A stretch of 64,000 nucleotides of DNA from CBDCIS01 sp965217565 (GCA_965217565.1 CBDCIS010000002.1:310001-374000); one strand, 5' to 3'. Positions 1 through 8,212 are shown, counted from the stretch's first letter. Made by a program: numbers and translations. The notes: a model not told the origin generated them from the letters alone.

Positions 1-188
1 GGGAGACACGGCGTCTATTCGCGGAGGCCATCGCCCGTGGGACCGCGGCAATCCCCTATCCCGGCACGAAGATGATGATCGATGTGCCGGTGGATGAACG
101 CGCAAGGCTAACGCTGGAACTCTGGGAGCGCTGCGCGGCCCGGGACGCGGAAAAGGCGGCGGCTGTGCAAAAGGCGCTCTCCAACTAA
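1..188 (+). CDS. C-terminal end of an unrecognised protein (partial)
   Basis: The reading frame is open from the left edge and stops at TAA 186-188. About 61 residues are visible, rich in Ala, Arg and Glu. A short hydrophobic stretch (IPYPGTKMMIDVPVDE) is followed by an amphipathic helix. I recognise no family motif in this tail. The frame has GC-rich third positions like the neighbouring genes, so it is probably coding. It converges on the dehydrogenase gene that follows on the opposite strand, with only about 55 bases between the two stop codons. Confidence 0.5.
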   Translation, partial: ETRRLFAEAIARGTAAIPYPGTKMMIDVPVDERARLTLELWERCAARDAEKAAAVQKALSN

Positions 189-243
189 AGCGCGATTTCC
201 CTGCGGGGCCGTTGGCCGATAGTCACGGCGGACTACTCGCCGC

Positions 244-2658
244 CTATCCCTCCAGCGCGCTGAATGATGCCGACATTATGCTGTCAACATCCACCTCGTA
301 CTCCCTGTATAGCTCGGTGCGGCTGCCCGACTGCCCGAAGCCGCTCACGCCAAGCGGGAACGACGTGGTGTTCAACGCACCTCCCATCCACGCCAGCGAG
401 TGCGGGTGGGCGTCGACGACGGTTATCACCGGCGCGGCGCGGTCTGCCGAGGGCACTACATCGGCCATGAACCGTGAGCGGTCGTAGCCGAACTTCATGG
501 CGGCCCGCACGGAGTCCTGGTATCGCTTGTACAGCGGCCCGGGCCCCGTTACGCTGATGACGTTGGCATAGACGCCCTCATCCAACAGTTGACGGCTGGC
601 CTCGACCGCTTCCGGCACCATCGCGCCCGACGCCAAGATGTGAACCGCGTTCTCGCCGGGGTGGTAATCGTCCTCGCCGCGCCTATCTACCAGCCGGTAC
701 GCGCCCTCGAGCACCTGCCGCCGCAGCCGTTCGCGCTCGACGCTTCCCTCCTCCGGCACGCTGAAGAGCTCCTGGTCCACGCGCTTGCTCGTCAGCCTGA
801 GATAGGTGGAGTGGCTGCGGGTGCGCACGTTCTCCAGCGCGTCCAGCATGATCCACTCCAGCTCCTGCCCGAAACAGGGTTCGTAGAAGGCCACGTCGGG
901 CATCTCGATTCCAATGGACGGCGTAACCAGCGACTGGTGAGCGCCGCCTTCCGGGGCCAACGTGATGCCTGAGGGCGTTCCGATCGCGATGAACTTCGCG
1001 CCGGAGTAGATGCTATACACGAAAGCGTCGAGGCCGCGCCTCACGAACGGGTCGTACAGCGTGCCAATTGGATACAGCAGTTCGTCGTCCATCTCGAAGG
1101 AGAGGCCCAACTGCCCTAGCATCATGAACAGGTTGTTCTCCGATATGCCAAGCTCGATGTGCTGGCCGTGGGGAAGCTCCTCCCACTTGAGCGCCCTTAG
1201 TATGCCCTCCTCCGGCAGCGGCCCCGACTCGCCCCTTGCCCAGACGCCGGCCTTGTTTATCCACCCGCCGAGGTTAGTGGAACTGGCGACGTCCGGGCTG
1301 ACGGTGACTATCCTCTCGGACACTTTGGGCAGGTTGCGACCGATGTCGGTGAGCACCAACCCGAATATCTGCTGCGTGGACATGCTGCCGCGGTAGGTGT
1401 GTCCGAAGTCGGCCGGCACGGTCGTCCCCACGACGGGCGCGGGCGAGCTTCGCGCGTCGTCATTCAGCCGCGCCCGCGTCTCGGCGCACAGCCGCCCGGC
1501 CGCGCTGTCCGGCTCGAACCCGGCCCATACTTCGTCCTCCTCAACGCCAAGCTCATGCCGCAGCTGCTCCATCTGGTGATGGGATAGCGTGACCGTGTGG
1601 TTCTGCGGGTCGCCCACGGAGGGCAGCATCCAGCCCTTCAGCGTGTAGGCGAAAACGACGTTGGGGCCGCTGTCCACGTCGGCCCTGGAGAAGGCGTCTC
1701 GCAGCGTGGCGAAGTCGTGACCTCCCAGGTTGTGGAAGAGTTCTTGCAACTCCGAGTCGCTCCAGCGTCCAAGGAAGCGGTGCATGTCCTTGGGGTAGCG
1801 GCTGGACTGGGGAAGCCACTCGCGCAGCGCCCTGGCGGACAACCGGAGCAAACGCTGGTAGAGTTCGTTCGGCATCTCGTCGATGCAGACGCGCAGCAAC
1901 TCGCCGTTGGGCTCCTCGAAGGCGGCCAGCAGACGGCTGCCATACTTGGCGTCTATCACGTTCCAGCCGTTTGCGGAGAACATGTCGCGCCAGGCGCGCA
2001 CCCGGATGCCCGGTATCACGCGGTCGAGGCTCTGGCGGTTGAGATCGACCACCCACAGCACCTGCCCAAGATCGCTCATGGCCGGCTCCGCGATGGCTTC
2101 CCATACGGAGCCTTCATCCAGTTCGGCGTCTCCCACGAGGCTGATGTAGCGGTGGCTAGTCCGGTCAGTGTTGTGAAGGCGCGTTCGGATGTACTCGTGG
2201 GTGAGGGCGGCGAAGTTCGGCGCGACGGCCCCCAGGCCAACGGAGCCGGTGGAGAAGTCAACCGGATCCGGGTCCTTGGTGCGGCTTGGATACGCCTGTA
2301 GTCCGTGAAAGGCCCTGAGCGTCTTGAGATACTCCCTGTCCAGGTTACCGAGCAGGTACTGTATAGCGTGGAATACGGGGGATGCGTGCGGCTTGACCGA
2401 CACCCTGTCGCCCGCACGCATGAAGTCGAAGTACAGAGAGGTCATGACGGTGACGACCGAGGAACTGGACGCCTGGTGGCCGCCAACCTTGGCGTCGTCC
2501 GGGTTTTCGCGGACGTCGTTGGCGTAGTGAACCATCTGCATGGAAAGCCACAACACCCTGTTCTGGATTTCAGAAAGAGTGCGGTCGCGTTCGTCGGCCC
2601 GAATATCGGTCTCTTCCGATAGGTTGATAGCCATGTCCTCCCCCTGATGCCCCGTCAT
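244..2658 (-). CDS. aceE: AceE-type pyruvate dehydrogenase E1 (transketolase superfamily)
   Basis: This 804-aa thiamine-diphosphate enzyme resembles the homodimeric AceE E1, which decarboxylates pyruvate and acetylates the lipoyl group of E2. The N-terminal part has GGHQAS and a HASPVFHA stretch matching the AceE GGHxAS and HISP regions. The ThDP/Mg motif GDAELDEGSVWEA follows, and about 30 residues later DLNRQSLD. The second half has TPSGITLAPEGGAHQSL and EPCFGQELEW, and the end has the REYEVDVDSIM signature. It is shorter than enteric AceE (about 890 aa). No lipoyl domain and no E2 or E3 gene is in view. The start at 2658 has AAGGGA four bases upstream; an internal ATG at 2634 follows GGGGGAGG very closely and is an alternative. 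A conserved promoter-leader element lies upstream in the same direction. Other 2-keto acids as substrate cannot be excluded. Confidence 0.8.
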   Translation of the reverse strand: MTGHQGEDMAINLSEETDIRADERDRTLSEIQNRVLWLSMQMVHYANDVRENPDDAKVGGHQASSSSVVTVMTSLYFDFMRAGDRVSVKPHASPVFHAIQYLLGNLDREYLKTLRAFHGLQAYPSRTKDPDPVDFSTGSVGLGAVAPNFAALTHEYIRTRLHNTDRTSHRYISLVGDAELDEGSVWEAIAEPAMSDLGQVLWVVDLNRQSLDRVIPGIRVRAWRDMFSANGWNVIDAKYGSRLLAAFEEPNGELLRVCIDEMPNELYQRLLRLSARALREWLPQSSRYPKDMHRFLGRWSDSELQELFHNLGGHDFATLRDAFSRADVDSGPNVVFAYTLKGWMLPSVGDPQNHTVTLSHHQMEQLRHELGVEEDEVWAGFEPDSAAGRLCAETRARLNDDARSSPAPVVGTTVPADFGHTYRGSMSTQQIFGLVLTDIGRNLPKVSERIVTVSPDVASSTNLGGWINKAGVWARGESGPLPEEGILRALKWEELPHGQHIELGISENNLFMMLGQLGLSFEMDDELLYPIGTLYDPFVRRGLDAFVYSIYSGAKFIAIGTPSGITLAPEGGAHQSLVTPSIGIEMPDVAFYEPCFGQELEWIMLDALENVRTRSHSTYLRLTSKRVDQELFSVPEEGSVERERLRRQVLEGAYRLVDRRGEDDYHPGENAVHILASGAMVPEAVEASRQLLDEGVYANVISVTGPGPLYKRYQDSVRAAMKFGYDRSRFMADVVPSADRAAPVITVVDAHPHSLAWMGGALNTTSFPLGVSGFGQSGSRTELYREYEVDVDSIMSASFSALEG

Positions 2659-2756
2659 TCGGTCCCTTTCCCCAAAAGCAAAATCCGCACAAGCAAATTA
2701 TAGGGCGGCTGCGTGTAACGTCAAGGCGCGGCGTAGGGTTGATTGGGATTGCCCCG

Positions 2757-3054
2757 CATCCCGGCTGGCAACTCTTCAGACTTCGTGGTGAATGACCTGT
2801 GAGCTTGGAAGGGTCGATCCCGGAAAAACTGCGTCGTTTTGAAACTGGGTCATTTTGGGTCATTTCGTAGCTGTGGCCTCAGAGGATTTGTCCCATTTGT
2901 CACCTTCAGGATTCTCTGGGCTAAGGGTTCTTTTTGAATGTTTGGCGTCGGTAAGGAGGTGTAAGCTGTTTTCATGGCTGCGTGGCATGGGTATGCGCCG
3001 GATTGCCGCCGGAGTTAGTGAAGCGATGATAGCACGGGCGTTCGCCTCTGTCAA
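2757..3054 (-). repeat. Promoter-leader repeat, copy 1 (upstream of the aceE-like gene)
   Basis: Read on the minus strand, this block starts with a near-consensus promoter and continues for about 270 bases that align closely with 25785-26086 and more loosely with 14335-14580. The most conserved core (2850-2970) includes the words CCTCCTTACCGACGCCAAAC, TTAGCCCAGAGAATCCTGAA and GGTGACAAATGGGACAAATC. The block ends roughly 100 bases before the aceE-like start and reads towards it. Frames overlapping it are not conserved between copies, so I treat it as non-coding. Confidence 0.75.
3026..3054 (-). promoter_or_regulatory. Sigma-70-type promoter of leader repeat copy 1
   Basis: On the minus strand, TTGACA (3049-3054), a 17-base spacer ending in TGC, then TATCAT (3026-3031). 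This is close to the vegetative sigma-70 consensus with an extended -10. The spacer word GCGAACGCCCGTGC recurs in the other copies, which ordinary promoters do not require. It points at the aceE-like gene. Confidence 0.7.
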
Positions 3055-3143
3055 GAAGGCGTATAGCGCAAAAGGTTGTTCAAGTCGCACTACCTTCAGG
3101 GGTTTGGCATCTAGTCTGAACAGTTATCCCGGCTATGCTGGCG

Positions 3144-3172
3144 TTGACCGTGAAATTGGATGCGCCTATAAT
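3144..3172 (+). promoter_or_regulatory. Strong sigma-70-type promoter for the 53-aa gene and possibly tag
   Basis: TTGACC (3144-3149), exactly 17 bases, then TATAAT (3167-3172), a nearly perfect vegetative promoter. It lies about 54 bases upstream of the ATG at 3226. It diverges from the promoter of leader copy 1; the two -35 boxes are about 90 bases apart. Confidence 0.7.
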
Positions 3173-3225
3173 CGCTGGTGTGGCGCGGCTCCTGTAGCTT
3201 ACGCAAAAAGAAAGCGAGGGCCTAA

Positions 3226-3387
3226 ATGTCCGAGATCGAGAACCCTGATGTTGCGCGAGTATTCGAGGGCAAGAGGGCCATCGTGTTCCGCGAATCCGAC
3301 GAGCTACCAGTCGAACAACTGAAGCACTGCGTCTCGCTCGCTCTGACGTATCATCGTGTGAAGCACCTACCGCTGCTGGGCGGGTGA
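3226..3387 (+). CDS. 53-aa protein of unknown function
   Basis: A short open frame starts at ATG 3226 and stops at TGA 3385-3387. It begins MSEIENPDVARVFEG and ends with a His- and Leu-rich tail (YHRVKHLPLLGG). GAGGG sits seven bases before the ATG, and a near-consensus promoter lies just upstream. The protein has the composition of a folded small domain: a charged N-terminal helix, a VFRES strand, then a helix with Cys and His (EQLKHCVSLAL). I do not recognise a family. It is followed by tag with about 90 bases between, so the two may share a transcript. Confidence 0.6.
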   Translation: MSEIENPDVARVFEGKRAIVFRESDELPVEQLKHCVSLALTYHRVKHLPLLGG

Positions 3388-3479
3388 CCAGGTTCTTCTT
3401 GCGTGGTCCCCGGTGCATGGCGGTGCGGCCCTGCCATTGAAATTGGCTTGAATCCAAACCCAGCACAGGCGAACATCAC

Positions 3480-4043
3480 ATGACGACACGCTGCGATTGG
3501 CCGGGTGACGACCCACTCATGCTCGACTACCACGACAACGAATGGGGCGTTCCCGTGCACGACGACCGGAAGCTGTTCGAGTTCCTGGTTCTCGAAAGTG
3601 CGCAGGCAGGCCTTAGCTGGCGAACCATCCTCATAAAGCGGGAGAACTATCGCCGCGCCTTCGATGATTTCGACCCAGTCAAGGTAGCCTCCTACGGAGA
3701 CGAGGACCTGGCGCGGTTGCTGTCTGACAGCGGGATTGTGCGCAACAGGCTCAAGCTCAACGCGGCGATTCAAAACGCCAAAGCCTTTCTTGCCGTTCAG
3801 AGTGCCTTCGGAACGTTCGACAAGTACATCTGGTCGTTCGTGGATGGAAATCCCAAGACCAATACCCGGAAGTCTGAATCCGAGATTCCAACCAAGAGCG
3901 CGGAGTCGGAGGCTATGAGCGCGGACCTCAAGAAGCGCGGATTCAGGTTCGTAGGCCCCACGATCATGTACGCGCACATGCAGGCCACCGGCATGGTGAA
4001 CGACCACCTGACCAGGTGCTTCCGATACGACCAATTGCGCTGA
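3480..4043 (+). CDS. tag: DNA-3-methyladenine glycosylase I
   Basis: This 187-aa base-excision repair enzyme removes 3-methyladenine from alkylated DNA. All zinc-snap ligands of Escherichia coli Tag are in register: Cys5, His18 (in YHDNEWG), His176 and Cys180 (in NDHLTRC). The catalytic-pocket acid is Glu39 in LVLESAQAGLSW. The length matches the family (about 185-190 aa). GLSWRTILIKRENYRRAF and the RNRLKLNAAIQNA stretch are also typical. The start has only a weak ribosome-binding site. The next gene follows after 22 bases, suggesting co-transcription. Confidence 0.95.
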   Translation: MTTRCDWPGDDPLMLDYHDNEWGVPVHDDRKLFEFLVLESAQAGLSWRTILIKRENYRRAFDDFDPVKVASYGDEDLARLLSDSGIVRNRLKLNAAIQNAKAFLAVQSAFGTFDKYIWSFVDGNPKTNTRKSESEIPTKSAESEAMSADLKKRGFRFVGPTIMYAHMQATGMVNDHLTRCFRYDQLR

Positions 4044-4065
4044 AAGCATCCCATCGGAGGCCATC

Positions 4066-4722
4066 TTGGAGTTGAAGATGAGACCCGCCCTTTGGCTCAC
4101 CCTTCTCACCCTCGCCGCGTTCGTCTCGTTCGCGTGTGGTCAGCCCGATGCTGCGCCCGTCGCCTCGCCGCGACCCACGTCCATTCCCGCAACGCCAACC
4201 ACGACACCGACACCACCGACGGCGACGCCCGCGCCGTCGCCAACTCCTGTGGCCGTGGACACGCCTACGCCCAGTCCCACGCCAACCGCGGTTCCGCCCG
4301 CGCTCGAACTCGGCACGCAGGCGCCCGACTTCGAGGTCACCCTGTTTGACGGGACGCCGCTGCGTCTGTCCGACCTCAAAGGAGAGGTCGTCGTGCTCAA
4401 CTTCTGGGCGTCGTGGTGTACACCCTGCCGCCGCGAGATGCCGGCTTTCGAGCAGGCTTGGCAGCAACACCGGGAGCAGGGCGTGACATTCCTGGGCCTG
4501 GCCGTGAACGACTTCGAGGGCGACGCCAGGGCGTTCTCGGAGGAGGTCGGCGTCACATATCCGCTCGGCATGGACGTCGATGACATGGTGGCGAACGCTT
4601 ACCTAGTCGGTGTAATGCCGACGACCTATTTCATAGACCGCGAGGGCAACCTGGCGCGCAAGCTCTCCGGTTACGTCAACCAGGGCGTCCTCAAAGTCTT
4701 CCTGGCAGGACAGGTTCAGTAG
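4066..4722 (+). CDS. TlpA/ResA-like thioredoxin-fold lipoprotein
   Basis: A 218-aa exported thiol-disulphide oxidoreductase. It has a short basic N-terminus, a hydrophobic segment (residues 8-22) and a lipobox-like site ending at Cys24 (SFAC). A Pro/Thr-rich linker of about 50 residues follows, then a TlpA-type thioredoxin domain with APDF, NFWASWCTPCRREMP (active-site WCTPC) and the cis-proline VMPTTYFID. Such proteins reduce apocytochrome or other extracytoplasmic thiols, and the ccm genes at 14653 would be a plausible context. GGAGG lies five bases before a TTG at 4066, which favours that start over the ATG at 4078. Confidence 0.85.
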   Translation: MELKMRPALWLTLLTLAAFVSFACGQPDAAPVASPRPTSIPATPTTTPTPPTATPAPSPTPVAVDTPTPSPTPTAVPPALELGTQAPDFEVTLFDGTPLRLSDLKGEVVVLNFWASWCTPCRREMPAFEQAWQQHREQGVTFLGLAVNDFEGDARAFSEEVGVTYPLGMDVDDMVANAYLVGVMPTTYFIDREGNLARKLSGYVNQGVLKVFLAGQVQ

Positions 4723-4754
4723 CCAGGAGAGCGCTCCGCGCCGCCGTTTTCATC

Positions 4755-4783
4755 TTGCGGACGCCCTTGGTTTGCGGTATAGT
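4755..4783 (+). promoter_or_regulatory. Promoter of the di-iron/SCP2-like operon
   Basis: TTGCGG (4755-4760), 17 bases, TATAGT (4778-4783). It lies 34 bases upstream of the ATG at 4817, which has TAGGAGG five bases before it. It could drive everything down to 8212, since the gaps in between are short. Confidence 0.55.
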
Positions 4784-4816
4784 TCGACGATAGCCGCACA
4801 CACGTAGGAGGCTGCC

Positions 4817-5902
4817 ATGACCACCACGAACGAATCCCTGCAAGCTGTCAAGAGCTATGCCGACGACAATGACCTTGACTTGAGCTGGATGGATACGCGA
4901 GGTGAATGGGGCATCAAGGCTGAGCCAAACCGACGCGGTCTCACCCTGGCCGACATCCAGACAGGCTCCTACGGCGATGCGCCGGACCGGAGCGACAACC
5001 AGACCGGCAGACCACGCGGCGCCGCGGCCCGTCCCGACTCCTACCGCGTGGGCGGCTACACCGTGCGCAGCAAGTCGGACATCTGGCTCACCAACGCCGC
5101 CATGCTCTACGAGGAGGCCCTTCAGCGCCAATGGAGCTCCGCGACGGATATCCCCTGGGACACCGTCAAGCCTCTTCCGGACGACATCGAGCGCGCGCAG
5201 TGCCAGCTTGCCACCTTTCTCACCGAGGTCGAGTTCGTGGCCGCCGATGTGCCGGGGCGATGGGTCGCCAGCACGACGCCCGACTACTTCGAGCCGCGCA
5301 TGTTCCTCATCACTCAGATAATGGACGAGTCCCGGCACCTCGACGTGTTCCGCAAGCGCGCCTTCGCCAACGGCGGCGGACTCATGCAGCGGCCCACCGT
5401 CACCACGAGCGGCGTGGTCGGCAACATAGACCTCTCGCGCGACTTTACCGAGATGTCCTCTCGCCTTCACATCTCCGGCGAGGGCGGCGTGCTGACCATA
5501 TTCCGCTTGGGCGAGTTGATGGCCTACAACGACGCTGAAAAGCGCATGTACCGCCTCGCCGCGCAGGACGAGTCTCGCCACGTCGCATTTGGCGTCATGC
5601 ACATGCGATACCTCAGCGAGACCGAGCCTGACCGCCGCGAAGAGGTGCACATCTACCTCGACGAGGGCGAGCGCGCTATGATGGCGGGCAACCAGAACCC
5701 GGCCGGAGGCGACTCGGTGACCACCGAGGCGATGGCTATCCTGCTGGGCGGCGGCAAGCAGAACTACGACGAGGGCTACAAGAAACTCCTCGCCATTCGC
5801 CGGCGCCAAGTAAAGGAATACATACAGCGCATCAGGTCGGCGGGCTTCGGGGAGCGCTTTGTCAACGGGCGCGCAAACGCCGAAATGATGGCGTATGTCT
5901 AG
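4817..5902 (+). CDS. Ferritin-like/R2-type di-iron protein, metal ligands intact
   Basis: A 361-aa helical protein with the four-helix ferritin-like pattern of di-iron oxidases. Candidate iron ligands are Glu137 or Glu139 (TEVEF), Glu171-x-x-His174 (MDESRH), Glu222 (ISGEGG) and Glu252-x-x-His255 (QDESRH). Paired ExxH motifs are the hallmark of R2-like oxidases and monooxygenases. It belongs to an unnamed branch, and I cannot assign a substrate. The next gene is a diverged paralogue lacking most of these ligands, and two small SCP2-like genes follow. The set may form an oxygen-dependent enzyme with a lipid- or hydrophobic-substrate carrier; that is inference. Confidence 0.75.
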   Translation: MTTTNESLQAVKSYADDNDLDLSWMDTRGEWGIKAEPNRRGLTLADIQTGSYGDAPDRSDNQTGRPRGAAARPDSYRVGGYTVRSKSDIWLTNAAMLYEEALQRQWSSATDIPWDTVKPLPDDIERAQCQLATFLTEVEFVAADVPGRWVASTTPDYFEPRMFLITQIMDESRHLDVFRKRAFANGGGLMQRPTVTTSGVVGNIDLSRDFTEMSSRLHISGEGGVLTIFRLGELMAYNDAEKRMYRLAAQDESRHVAFGVMHMRYLSETEPDRREEVHIYLDEGERAMMAGNQNPAGGDSVTTEAMAILLGGGKQNYDEGYKKLLAIRRRQVKEYIQRIRSAGFGERFVNGRANAEMMAYV

Positions 5903-5959
5903 GGATATCCACAGCGTTGCCGCTAGTCTCGCTCCCGCAGGCGCTTTGCCAGGGCAGGG

Positions 5960-7045
5960 ATGATGGCCGACACTACGTCCAACAAGCCCGAAACTGAAAA
6001 GGTTCCCCCGGAGGAAGCCGCGACCGAGCCGCAAGTCCCCGAACCCTCCCTGGCGTGGATGGAGCGCACGCTCGAATGGGGCGTCAGGGTCAAGCCGGGC
6101 AAGAGCGGACTAACAATGGGTTCCCTGAACGTAGGCATCTACGGCGAGATTCCCGACCACTGGGACGACCAGACGCGGATGCCGCGCGGCGCGTACCCGA
6201 TGCCGGGCGTGCCGCCCATCGGCTTCAGCATCCGCAACAAGTACGAGCTATGGGCCGATAACGCCGCGGAACTCTACGAGGAGGCGATTCAGCGGCGGTG
6301 GGTTCCCGCAACCGACATCCCCTGGGCAACGATAGAACCCCTGCCCGACGACGTGGAAGCCGCGATGTGCCAGCTCTCCACTGAGCTGAGCCAGCAGGCC
6401 AACCTCGAATTCGAGACCATCGGAAGCTGGCTCCAGCACATGTCCTACGGCTATCACGAGGTCAAGAACTTCCTGGCTACCGAGATGTTCGACGCGGCGC
6501 GCCACTGCGAGGCATTCCGCAAGCGCGCCCTTGCGAACGGCGGCGGGCTGGGCCTCGAGAGCAAGGGCGACGTCAACCGCATGATCCTGGAGAGCAAGGG
6601 CGGCTGGACCGAGACAGTCCTGTTTCTTCACGTGCTGCGAGGCGACTTCACCATGACGCTCTACCGCTGCGGTGAACAGTTCGCCCACAACCCCGCTGAG
6701 AAGACGCTGTTCGCCCGCTGCATACAGGACAAGGCCCGCCATATCGCCTACGGCCTGATGCACCTGCGGTACGCGCTGGCGCACCAGCAGGACAAGGCGC
6801 TGGTTATGCAACGCCTGCTGAACATCGGTGAACGTGTGCTGGAGCGGGAACTCGAAGACCCTGCGCTCAGGGAGTCGCTCGCCATCATACTTGGCGGCGG
6901 TATCGAGGGCGCGCGCGTCGGCATGAGGCGATTCGAGCGTCTGATGGGCGACTACGTGCGGCAGTACCTCGCCCACATGGATTGGCTGGGCATCCACAGG
7001 GGCGAGCAGTTCCCCAAGGGACTCGCCCAATACCTGGAGGCGTAG
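5960..7045 (+). CDS. Ferritin-like paralogue with degenerate di-iron site
   Basis: A 361-aa protein alignable end to end with the preceding gene product: same length, shared WMxRxxEWG start, the TDIPW stretch and GGG motifs. Key ligand positions have changed. DESRH is DAARH (Ala179), the second is DKARH (Lys258), and the helix-3 Glu has become Gly next to an Asp. The histidines (182, 261) remain. It is therefore unlikely to bind a normal di-iron centre. It could be a structural partner of its neighbour or bind a different cofactor. Its stop codon is two bases before the GTG of the next gene, so the genes are tightly coupled. ATG 5963 is an equally possible start. Confidence 0.75.
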   Translation: MMADTTSNKPETEKVPPEEAATEPQVPEPSLAWMERTLEWGVRVKPGKSGLTMGSLNVGIYGEIPDHWDDQTRMPRGAYPMPGVPPIGFSIRNKYELWADNAAELYEEAIQRRWVPATDIPWATIEPLPDDVEAAMCQLSTELSQQANLEFETIGSWLQHMSYGYHEVKNFLATEMFDAARHCEAFRKRALANGGGLGLESKGDVNRMILESKGGWTETVLFLHVLRGDFTMTLYRCGEQFAHNPAEKTLFARCIQDKARHIAYGLMHLRYALAHQQDKALVMQRLLNIGERVLERELEDPALRESLAIILGGGIEGARVGMRRFERLMGDYVRQYLAHMDWLGIHRGEQFPKGLAQYLEA

Positions 7046-7047
7046 GC

Positions 7048-7488
7048 GTGCCCGTATTCCCGTCCGTAGAGTGGTTCGACGCCGTGCGCGGGGTGTTCAA
7101 CGGGGACGATTCCTATCACGGCGCGGGCGGCGGAACCTGCGACGCCGTCGTGGGCGTCAAGGCAGGCCAACAGGTCTTCCTGCTGGTGTTCGAGGGCTTC
7201 GAGTGCGCTGAAGCGAGGGAGATCGACGAAGCCGGACTCGAGGAGGCCGACTTCTACCTCGACATGACCCCCCAGGAATGGTGGGAGATGCTCCAGAACA
7301 TCAGCGAGCACGGTACAGCTGACCTCAACCACACTCTTAACACCCTGGACCTCGGGCGCGACGAGGGACTCGCCCTCTCGAAGAGTGGCGACCAGTACAG
7401 GCAAGACCTCTTCTTCCGATACAACCAGACGTTTCAATACTTCTTCGACGCCTCCGCCCGCGTCGAAACAACACCGCAACCAGGGTAA
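7048..7488 (+). CDS. SCP2-like small protein, copy 1
   Basis: A 146-aa protein starting at GTG 7048, chosen because GGAGG (7036-7040) sits seven bases upstream. It starts VPVFPSVEWFDAV. The central part (KAGQQVFLLVFEGFECAEAREI, then EADFYLDMTPQEWWEMLQNI) has the strand-strand-helix layout of SCP2 sterol-carrier-like domains, which hold hydrophobic ligands. The assignment is by pattern only. The following gene is a clear paralogue with the same PSxEWF start and the FEGFECA motif. Tight coupling to the ferritin-like genes suggests a shared function, perhaps binding or delivering a hydrophobic substrate. Confidence 0.6.
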   Translation: MPVFPSVEWFDAVRGVFNGDDSYHGAGGGTCDAVVGVKAGQQVFLLVFEGFECAEAREIDEAGLEEADFYLDMTPQEWWEMLQNISEHGTADLNHTLNTLDLGRDEGLALSKSGDQYRQDLFFRYNQTFQYFFDASARVETTPQPG

Positions 7489-7494
7489 CCCAAA

Positions 7495-7917
7495 ATGCCG
7501 GCATTCCCATCCATAGAGTGGTTCGAAGCCCTGCGCCGGGCGGCCAACGACACCGGGAGCCTCCGCGCCCTGGGCTCATGCGACGCCAAGGTGGGAGCCA
7601 AGGCCGGGGACAGGGCGTTTCTCATAACGTTCGAGGGGTTCGAATGCGCGAGAGTGGAACAGATAGACGATGACTCTCTCCGCGACGCCGACTTCTACCT
7701 AGAGATGCCGTCTGAAAAGTGGAAGGGGTTGCTCCGCAACATCAGGGGCAACGGCAGCGCGGACGCCGAGCATTCGTTCAACCGGCTGGACCTCTCCCTG
7801 CCGGGCGGCATTGTGAGGTCATGGGACGAGTACCGTCGCAATTCGTTCCTGCGGTACCACCTGTCCATCCAGGCGTTCTTCGACGCTTCCGCTGCGTTCG
7901 AGACCACCTTCGAGTAG
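7495..7917 (+). CDS. SCP2-like small protein, copy 2
   Basis: A 140-aa paralogue of the preceding product (MPAFPSIEWFEAL, FEGFECARV, DADFYLEMPSEKW, and the shared ending YxxxxFFDASAxxET). The genes are six bases apart, so this is a tandem duplication that has diverged to roughly half identity by eye. An SCP2-type ligand-binding fold is likely but not proven. No signal peptide or membrane segment is present, so it should be cytoplasmic. Confidence 0.6.
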   Translation: MPAFPSIEWFEALRRAANDTGSLRALGSCDAKVGAKAGDRAFLITFEGFECARVEQIDDDSLRDADFYLEMPSEKWKGLLRNIRGNGSADAEHSFNRLDLSLPGGIVRSWDEYRRNSFLRYHLSIQAFFDASAAFETTFE

Positions 7918-7927
7918 GTGACGAACC

Positions 7928-8212
7928 ATGCCTATCTACGAGTACCGCTGCCAGAACTGCCGCCACAAGCCGAGCGTGCTATGGCGCAACTTCACGCCGC
8001 CAGAGTCGATCGAGTGCGACGCCTGCGGCAGCGAGAACACGACGCGGGTGATTTCGTCCGTTTCGGTCCACAAGTCCCTCTCCACCAAGATGTCCGAGCT
8101 CGACCCCAAGTACGACAAGATGGTCGATGCCGCCGCGAACAGCACCTCGGAGGCCGACCCCTACCGATACATGGGCGGCGATCTAAAGGCGCTCAGCAAC
8201 GCGCCGGAGTAA
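7928..8212 (+). CDS. FmdB-family zinc-ribbon protein
   Basis: A 94-aa protein beginning MPIYEYRCQNC, the standard FmdB/CxxC_CXXC_SSSS opening. The first CxxC pair is at residues 8-11 and the second (CDAC) at about 31-34, forming a zinc ribbon, followed by a low-complexity tail. The family is named for a putative regulator of formamidase or amidase genes, but its function is not established. AGGTGA precedes the ATG. It lies ten bases after the SCP2-like gene and ends the operon. Confidence 0.85.
   Translation: MPIYEYRCQNCRHKPSVLWRNFTPPESIECDACGSENTTRVISSVSVHKSLSTKMSELDPKYDKMVDAAANSTSEADPYRYMGGDLKALSNAPE

Noticed and set aside
589..972. Long frames antisense to the aceE-like gene, and similar antisense frames inside ilvD, mfd, copA, prkA and holB
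   Set aside because: GC-rich coding DNA produces long open antisense frames. None has a ribosome-binding site or family motif, and each overlaps a firmly identified gene.
2860..3090. Minus-strand frame (76 codons) covering leader repeat copy 1, with a counterpart in copy 3 containing AKHSKRTLSPENPEGDKWDK
   Set aside because: The similarity follows the DNA identity and the frame is lost in copy 2 through indels. It also spans the promoter. Treated as non-coding.
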